Source of the DNA: Malus domestica
Taxonomy: Eukaryota > Streptophyta > Magnoliopsida > Rosales > Rosaceae
Reading direction: 5' to 3'
Length of the DNA: 64,000 nt
NCBI RefSeq assembly: GCF_042453785.1
Contig: NC_091666.1
Coordinates: forward strand, 25,998,501 to 26,062,500
The position numbers and the translations under genes were made by a program. Positions 57,501 through 64,000 of this stretch are shown here, piece after piece (the stretch's first letter is position 1; every line of letters starts with the position of its first letter). The notes under the pieces are model-generated. The model saw nothing but the letters and a program-made list of their open reading frames with translations, did not search any database and had not been told where the DNA came from.

Positions 57501-59571
57501 ACCACTAATGATTTTGTTACACAACTTACATTTCACCTTATCTGTGTTTGTAGGATTTGCCAAGATCCCATATTCACATCCCACATCATCCGAGCTACGC
57601 TTCAACACATTTTCAGATTGAGAGGAGGACGACATTGCAGTAGATGCTCCAGAAGATGAAGTACCAGTCATCATACAAGAAACAATCCTAAAATTTATAT
57701 AAAATAGACATTACAAACTTTTAGGTCTTAATCTCCCACAAAAAAACTATCACAGTATTTTAACTTATAAGCCAACTCAGATTGTTTTGTTTTTCTATTT
57801 TGGTCGAAGCATAACGTTTTAAAGTGAGTAAAATGGATCATGCAATGTCAAGATCAATATATCTACTGCAATGGCTCAGAACAATGCATCAAAGTGAGTA
57901 AAATGGCTCAGAGTCAGAACCCCTGCATCAAAGCTAGCAGCAAGAGCAGATAATGATATTGCGATGGGAATCCGACAAAGAATGGTGAATAAGCTAAATG
58001 AATCTTCCAAACATACACTTTAGAGAGAACAATGCACACATTCATAATTTGTTGTTTTATTTATGTGCTTAGGATCTTAAAAGAAGTATATGCAGATCAA
58101 ACAATTCATTACATACGCGAAAGAAGTATCTCGCAGCAGATAAACAGCTTTCCAACCCCTGTAAATATTTTCACAACTATAACTAGTAGCACCTATAAAT
58201 CACCATCCTTCTAAAGCTAATAAATTTTGACAGATTTGTAAGGCACACAGCCACACACAGCTGCAATGATCCCCATTTACTTCATTCGACTGAAGACAAA
58301 AGGCACGGAATACATAAATCCAGAACCCTACCTATTGTATTCCACATATCCAAGTCATTTCTTCACAGTCAAGTACTTTTAACAAGCCCCACCAATTCAC
58401 AAACTTACTATAAAACTTGAACCTCCAGTAAGTTTGTCAATTGTTCCCCATTCCCCTACAAATATTTTGAGGTGAATTTTATGCTAACCTGGATTTTTAT
58501 CCTTTGACCACATATAAAATTTACCACCTTTATAAAGATTATACATGGACATTACCTCTACATCTCTCCCACTCTCTTCAATTATTTCCAATAATTCTTT
58601 TCTTTCTTCAACTGTAACTTGTTACCGTAACCTATACATACATACCTCGTACTTTCCAGACCTTTAGCTCAATCATTCATATATGAATCATATATAGTAT
58701 ATACAATACGGTCACAATCTCATAAAGTCTGCCATTGCACCAAATCCTTGTGAAAACAAATGTGTCAAAACTTATAAACTTGCAAAGGCATTACCTGATT
58801 GTAGTCTCCTTGTTAAGTACTTCCCAAATTAATCTTTTAAACCGTGCCACCTCCTTACTGTTAAGGTATCCAGCAACCTAAAAAACAGAAGCATGAGTTC
58901 TTCCATATCGATTCACAAACAAAAAATAGAAGCAACAATCAATCACATACAAATCCAAATCACTATACGGACTACCGAGTGGGCTATGATGAAAATGTTC
59001 TTTGCTGGGCAGGTGGTGTAACTTTTAGGATCTCTGCTTTAATCTTTCATTAAATTCCCCCCCTTAATTATCAGACTTGGAAAATGAGGTCAACAGTCAT
59101 GAACCAAGAATGAAACTTTTCACAATAACTATGAAATTAAAAGTCCAACAATGTAGCATGCAAGATTAATTCTTATTATCATCAAATATTTTGGGCACCA
59201 ACCTTAAATTTATGAACGTATAGTGAATGGGCAGACACCATTCAACAAAAACAATTCAGAAAATTGAAAAAAAACAATAAGAAAGCAATGGCCACATTAT
59301 TTGCATACCTCGAGCTCGGAGTCATCGATATTTGATAGGCCTTTTGAGACTAAGAGACATCGCAGGTGACGGAAGAAGAGACAAAGTGGACGAACGACGA
59401 AGTGGCTGTCGACGAGAGTTCTTGGTTTCTGAAATTAGGGTAGCTGCAGGGCATGGGAAGAAACTTAGAATCTGAATTAGAAGTTAGAATATAATAAACT
59501 TAAAAATAAAAAAAACAAAACAAAACCGCCCAGCGCCTAGGCGGCCGCCTAGGCTGTTTTTTAGAACACTG
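54578..59571 (-). mobile_element. hAT transposon, nearly complete, with 8-bp TSD
   Basis: The 4994-bp element is flanked by the exact 8-bp repeat ttggtagc (54570-54577 and 59572-59579). The ends caaggttctaaaaaac and, inverted, cagtgttctaaaaaac are terminal inverted repeats of about 16 bp. Next to both ends are clusters of gcctaggcg-type palindromes (54593-54641, 59531-59556), probable transposase-binding sites. It encodes a hAT transposase on the minus strand (55282-57674). The transcript would start near the right end: a CT-rich leader around 59330-59450 followed by a donor (gag/gtatgc) suggests a 5' intron. A shorter relative is at 60291-60800. Confidence 0.95.
55282..57674 (-). pseudogene. 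hAT transposase with one frameshift
   Basis: The first part (57674-57381, 97 residues) has a BED zinc finger (KCKLCNKIISGGVHRLKQH). The frame then shifts by one near 57385-57400 and continues to 55894 with the DUF659-type core: GCSIMTDAWSDRKRRSIMN and ITDNASNNMAAANMM hold the first two catalytic aspartates, then CATHTLNLMLQ. A GT-AG intron (55893-55800) leads to the last exon, 55799-55282, with the hAT C-terminal dimerisation region (KILSLTTSSSGCEQNWSSFE, KKRNRL) and an acidic tail. Apart from the single shift, all parts are present. Without it the protein would have about 770 residues. The shift may be a real mutation or a sequence error. Whether the element can move is unknown. Confidence 0.88.
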
Positions 59572-59579
59572 TTGGTAGC

Positions 59580-59769
59580 TTTCACTTTGACAGCATCTTT
59601 AAATATTTTTAATTAATTATAAAATATATTTGATTAATTTTTTATTTTTATTTTAAATGATATTTATAATAATTAATATCACAAAATAATAATTTAATTC
59701 GATACATTGGAGTAAAAAGAAAAACCATAAAAATGTCAAAGTGAGACATAAACTATAAAATTTAAATTT
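59580..59769. other. Short AT-rich spacer
   Basis: Nothing recognised. Confidence 0.5.
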
Positions 59770-60860
59770 TATATTTAAAATTTAGGATTAAGTACCTAAA
59801 ATCTTCTGACCTTTTAGTGTCATTCCAAATTGGTATTAATATTTTTAAAATTTTCAAACAAGTACCCAAACTATTGAAAATGTCACATCCGTTATGTTTC
59901 AATTGATTTTTCGGCTGATCTCCTAACAAAGAAGAGGATTAAGAATTCATATAGGGTTTTAAGCAGCTTATTTCTGCTCATGTGATTTCCTTATTCGCAT
60001 ATTTTTTGCTAATAAAGCTTCCAGTTCTTTTTTGTGGACAATGAAAATATGGTGGTGGCCGCATCATGGCAGTTCATACTGTTTCAGCAACCTCTGTGAC
60101 CTACTCAATGTTGTCGGCTTGAGTTATATGATGGAGTTTGTGGTTGTGCGTTGGTTTGGAGGTGATGGCATGAAGGGGGTGATGGTGACCGTTAATTGGA
60201 CAAAAAATTAATTGAGACTTAATGGATGTGACATTTTCAATAGGTTAGTACTTGTTTGAAATGATTAAAAGGTTGAGAACAATTTGACATGAAGGTTCTA
60301 AAAGACGCTAGGCGCTAGTAAGACGGCGGGTTGAAGCCTAGTGCCTAGGTGGCTAGGCGAGCTCCTAGGCGGACTAGACAGATTTAAGTAAATCTTTATA
60401 TTTGTGTAAATAAATGTCTGCTTATACTTGAAATATATATATACTTTCATCATAAACTACAAAACAGAATGACATATATATTATGAAATATTGAAACATA
60501 ATGAAAACATGGGGAATAAGGAAATAATGTGTGTTCATTTAAGTATGCAAGAAGTTTCTTACGATTTATTGAAAAAAAAATGCAAAATGAAAGTTATCTA
60601 TTTTCTGTCTAAATGAGTCACAACCTAGGCGGGTGCCTAGACAGGTCTAGGTGGGCTAGGTGGGTGCTTAGGCGGTCTAGGCAGGCGCCTTAGGAAGTCT
60701 AGGCGTCATTTCTTAATTTTCAAATGCCTAGGCATTAATCGGGGTTGTGGTCAGCCGCCTAGCGCCTAGGCGGTTCTAGGCGGGTATTTTTAGAACAATG
60801 CATGACACTAAAAGGTCAAGGGATTTTAGGTACTTAATCTTGCAATCTAAAATTTGCATA
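59770..60860. mobile_element. Foldback element split by a hAT-type MITE
   Basis: The left arm (59785 on: attaagtacctaaaatc, gaccttttagtgtcatt, caaacaagtaccc, attgaaaatgtcacatcc) is inverted in the right part (ggatgtgacattttcaat, gtacttgtttgaa near 60222-60260, then after the insertion atgacactaaaaggtc, gattttaggtacttaat at 60802-60842). The arms span about 170 bp. The insertion at 60291-60800 lies within the right arm. Confidence 0.85.
60291..60800. mobile_element. Non-autonomous hAT-type element with cctaggcg repeats
   Basis: The ends gaaggttctaaaagacgctag and, inverted, cattgttctaaaaatacccg resemble those of the hAT element at 54578-59571. At least a dozen variants of gcctaggcg/ctaggcg fill the ends, mainly 60310-60370 and 60625-60785. 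There is no transposase. A clean 8-bp target repeat is not visible. Confidence 0.85.
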
Positions 60861-62004
60861 TTTAGAGATTTTAATGCTGATCGTAAATTTCAAATTTTGA
60901 ACTTTTTATGTGACCCCTCTTTTTCTCTCTCCCTCACTGAAGGATTTTCTCTCACAAACCCTAACCTTAGCCGTCGGCCTCTCATTTTGGTTTAACTTCC
61001 TTCCCTCTTTCCTTCTTTAATTTTCTACAGTTCATTCCTTCTTTAATTTCCTTGCTTTCCATTTTGACCATGTGATTTGGTAAGTTTGCTTATGAGCGTT
61101 GTCTCACCTTGCCTTGAGCTATGTCTCAACTTCTTTGAGCTTTATCTCAGTTTATGGCAGTTCTTGTCTCAGATCAAGTTCATGATTTCTTTGGCCCAAT
61201 TGTTGTTCCTTGTCGCGAATCACTGCCCATCGGCATCTGTTACTTGGCTCATTGAGTGTTTCCTCCTTGGATTACATATGGAGACATGCTTTACATTTAG
61301 GTGGCTTTTAAAGTGCAATTTACACTAATTGGTAGGATTATGAGAGCCCTCAGAGCGCAAGTGGTTCGCCACCCCTATTTTCTATTGGTCAAAAGGGTTC
61401 GTTGGTTCTTCTTCCCGATGGTGACGGTTTCACAATGATGGTGTGAGTGTGACTCTGTTAAGCGGAGGTGACTGGTCCCTTTGTTCAAGTCTATGGTTTC
61501 TTTCCTTTACGGCTGTTATTGACTCCATTATTAGGACTAGCCTTGTATTTCTTTATGTTTGAGTTGATTTGGATTGTCTGTGGACTTTCATAACCTTGTT
61601 GTAATCTTATTTTTTAATGAAATTAGCTCTGTTTAAAATAAATTATTACTCTCCTCCATCACATCACACTTCATCATTCATCAATTCACCAGTAGTGAGC
61701 CCAACTGGCAGTTTCCTTGGGCCCTACAATTAGTGGCATCTGGATCCGAACCCCACTACCATTTCCCCACGCGACATGAGTCCGAGAGCCAGTTACAACA
61801 TCGTATTCGTCAGAGCCACGTGTCGGGATGGGAAGGGAGTATGTAGGCGGAGATGCAGCTGATCGTCACCCCCTTTGATGTGGGCCTTGAAAGTACAAAA
61901 GCAGCCTTTTCAGTTCTGAAACACCCGCCCAACTCTTGTACTAGCCAAGTTGCCCTGCCAGTTTTTTAATTTTATTTTTGCAAAGGGAACAGGAAACACA
62001 ATGT
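60861..62004. other. Intergenic stretch
   Basis: The base composition is more even than elsewhere and several CT-rich parts occur. No frame resembles a known protein; the frame at 61077-61328 is not convincing. The part near 61590-61640 (ttgtaatcttattttttaat) could be the 3' end of an old LINE or a gene remnant, but I cannot support this. Confidence 0.4.
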
Positions 62005-62012
62005 TGACATTG

Positions 62013-62235
62013 GGAAAATATCCTTGCGGGATTCTTTTCTTAGAAATTTTGGAGGTTCTATTATCAGAATCGTTTATAGTATATTATGTGATTATAAATC
62101 ATTTTAAACTTAAAAATTTAAAATTAAACATAAATAATACTTAACGAAAATTAACCGTACAATATATAATGAACGATTCCGATCACAGAATTACCAGGAT
62201 TCCAAAGAAAGGAATCCGGCTAGGATCCTTTTCCA
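62013..62235. mobile_element. MITE with 8-bp flanking repeat
   Basis: The ends ggaaaatatccttgcggg and, inverted, tggaaaaggatcctagccgg pair, and the match continues as attcttttctt... and atcagaatcgtt against atcggaatcgtt. The repeat tgacattg at 62005-62012 and 62236-62243 is the probable target duplication. Length 223 bp. Confidence 0.88.
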
Positions 62236-62243
62236 TGACATTG

Positions 62244-63174
62244 TGTACGTGTTGGTGAAAGTACATTTGTGCCGTCCATGCATGCTTGACCTGTTGGAGC
62301 AATGAAAGATTCAAGAATCTCTATAGAGATATGGGGGTTGTGTCTGTCACGTTGCCCTAGACCGACTGATGGAGTGTGATCGATATGATGAGTCTGATGA
62401 TGACATCATGGTGGAAAATCAAATTACCATTTATTACGCAAACACCAATCTTAATCTTAAACATTCCATTATACCAAAATTAGGGTTTTTTTTTGTTTTT
62501 GTTTTTGTTATGAATAATTCCCCATAGTCCATCTTAATCTGAACTGTCAACATTTTTTATTACCAAGTTTTGCAAAAAAAAAAAAAAAAAAAAAAAAAAA
62601 AGACTGTTTGTGTGTTTGAATCATGTCACTGATTGTGGACATTTAGATATTGGTTGTCATGAGTAGGAGACCAAAGGAGACAAGTAGCTAGACAACAAGA
62701 AGCAAGCGAGAAAGGAAGTTGGGACAAGTTACTTCTATTTAGCACTTTGAGGAGATTTGTCTTTCCTTTCATAAAAGGGTTGATTCGCGGCATGTCAAGC
62801 CCTGGTAATGTTGATCTCTTTACATTGAATTAAACCACATGCTTCATCGCTTGTACGGACTTTCATCAATTCATTATTGAATGGGTAGTCAATACAATTT
62901 TGAATGTTTTGCTTATATACAAAGTAACAAATATTATAATTGAATTGTTTGATCACTTTTTAGTCATTCATTGAAAGGGATACACGACTTAAACAATGAA
63001 AAGGAATTAGGATCTCAATGGAAATGTCGTCTGTTAACCAGTTTTTTTGAAATTCTTTTTTTGATAATTGGTAGGAATTTTATATCTTTATTTCCTTCTT
63101 AGCAAAATTTTTTTTTTTCCACAAGGTATATATCGTAATGTCTTTCTATAGGATTGCAAGTCTTTTTATTAGCT
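62244..63174. other. AT-rich stretch with an A run
   Basis: An A run of about 29 bases at about 62574-62602 is the only distinct feature; it may be the tail of an old retroposed sequence. No genes were recognised. Confidence 0.45.
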
Positions 63175-63239
63175 TGTGTTTGTGGTGCACAATTTTATGG
63201 AATGTAGGTGTTTGTGGTGCACAATTTTATGGAATGTAG
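63175..63239. repeat. 32-bp tandem pair
   Basis: The unit gtgtttgtggtgcacaattt, ending tatggaatgtag, is present twice in a row and the copies look identical. Confidence 0.92.
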
Positions 63240-63284
63240 GTAGCTATTATGATTGATTTGATATCGATTCATCCTTTTTTTTTT

Positions 63285-63440
63285 AGGAAAACTAATGAAA
63301 AGGACTTGAAAACTTTGAGTTTTAACGATAAGGACAAAATAAAGGGTAAAGTGAATAGTACCATGATTGATTTTTTAGTGTAAAAATGTGGTTTTTCATT
63401 AAAGTGAACAGTACCAAGATCTTTTCGTTAAAGTTCCTTT
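63285..63440. mobile_element. MITE family A, copy 3
   Basis: The best preserved copy: aggaaaactaatgaaaagg, ttaacgataaggacaaaat, gtgaatagtacca, tttttagtgtaaaaatgtgg and a right end cttttcgttaaagttcctt. The end is a weak inverse of the start (aggaactttaacgaaaag against aggaaaactaatgaaaag). Confidence 0.85.
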
Positions 63441-63614
63441 TTTTTTTTGCTTCAGGAGTTTCATAATTGGATATTGAACCAAACCATGGGTAAATTATTA
63501 TTATTTTTTAAATCATATTATTTTCGGTGTATAGGATATATCAGTCATTTTATTATCTAGACCTTGGTCGTTCGTTTCTTAACCAAGGAAATAATTATAA
63601 AAAACAGTGGTTAT

Positions 63615-63959
63615 TGTTGAAAATACTAGTGGGTATTGAATGCCCACGTAGAAACTGAAAACATTGGTAGCAGTTTTCAATGACCATGCAAATTGGAAAG
63701 TGACTTTGGATGCAGGAGATCATGTTTGTCAAAGGTTACATGCTGTAAATTTCCATATGTAATTAATACGGTTGTTTGAGTTGCTCTATAAATAGAGCAC
63801 TCGAATGCAATCAAAGGATACGGAAAAACAGATCAATAATATCATCCATCCCCCCTAATTTTCCATCTCCTTGTGTTTTAATTACAGTGTGATATTTTAC
63901 CCTTGCTTCGGTCCACTCACTATAAAGGTTATCTCTCTAACTTTTACATTTATATAACA
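63615..63959 (+). mobile_element. Copia retrotransposon, 5' LTR at right edge
   Basis: The stretch starts tgttgaaaatactagtgggt, has a TATAAATA box at 63786-63793, and ends CA at 63959 directly before a Copia-type primer-binding site. Length about 345 bp. The left border is chosen by the TG rule; no second LTR is in the window to confirm it. Confidence 0.8.
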
Positions 63960-63978
63960 CGTTATCAGCACGAGTCTC
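63960..63978 (+). other. Primer-binding site of the right-edge Copia element
   Basis: cgttatcagcacgagtctc follows the LTR. The string TTATCAGCACGAG is a common primer-binding region of plant Copia elements. The element runs off the window to the right; an ATG at 63991 may be its gag start. Confidence 0.82.
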
Positions 63979-64000
63979 TAAATATAACCATGTCTCATTT

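Overview
The window is nuclear DNA of a flowering plant. The genes have introns with GT-AG borders, the protein set is typical of eudicots (a chloroplast rubredoxin, CRL, an IRX10-type xylan synthase, a Sec14-like protein, mitochondrial SDHAF2), and the space between genes is packed with nested plant transposable elements. The repeat families (a tRNA-like SINE with a GGTTCGAATC box, several foldback MITEs, Tat and Copia elements) look to me like those of apple, pear and relatives (Rosaceae, Maleae). That placement is inference from memory, not a search.

Layout. 1-8761: a Copia LTR retrotransposon, cut by the left window edge, with young LTRs and a wrecked interior. 8762-15957: a minus-strand Ty3/Gypsy element of the Tat type (gag, protease, RT, RNase H, integrase) broken by stops and frameshifts; its second LTR is not in the window. 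16344-29198: a gene island with five confidently modelled genes: SDHAF2 (+), an At4g14100-like secreted protein (+), CRL (+), the rubredoxin RBD1 (-) and an IRX10/IRX10L xylosyltransferase (-). 29199-37950: repeats, including a 2.3-kb solo LTR with its target duplication, SINEs and MITEs. 38002-47418: a Sec14-like locus with two competing first exons 7 kb apart, separated by a dead dioxygenase fragment and repeats. 47526-53153: a complete non-autonomous LTR element with a 5-bp target duplication, starting 108 bp after the Sec14-like stop codon and itself carrying a PIF/Harbinger-like insertion. 54578-59571: a nearly intact hAT transposon with an 8-bp target duplication. 59770-62243: nested foldback elements. 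63615-64000: the 5' LTR and primer-binding site of another Copia element running off the right edge.

The genes do not form a pathway. Three have organellar roles (SDHAF2 in mitochondrial complex II assembly, CRL in the plastid envelope, RBD1 in photosystem II accumulation), one makes xylan in the Golgi, and one probably transfers lipids. CRL and RBD1 are convergent, with 391 bp between their stop codons. All exon borders were set by hand from splice signals, reading frame and remembered family sequence, so untranslated ends are not defined. I found no CRISPR, tRNA, rRNA or bacterial-type system. The most noteworthy features are the transposon architectures and the double first exon of the Sec14-like gene.
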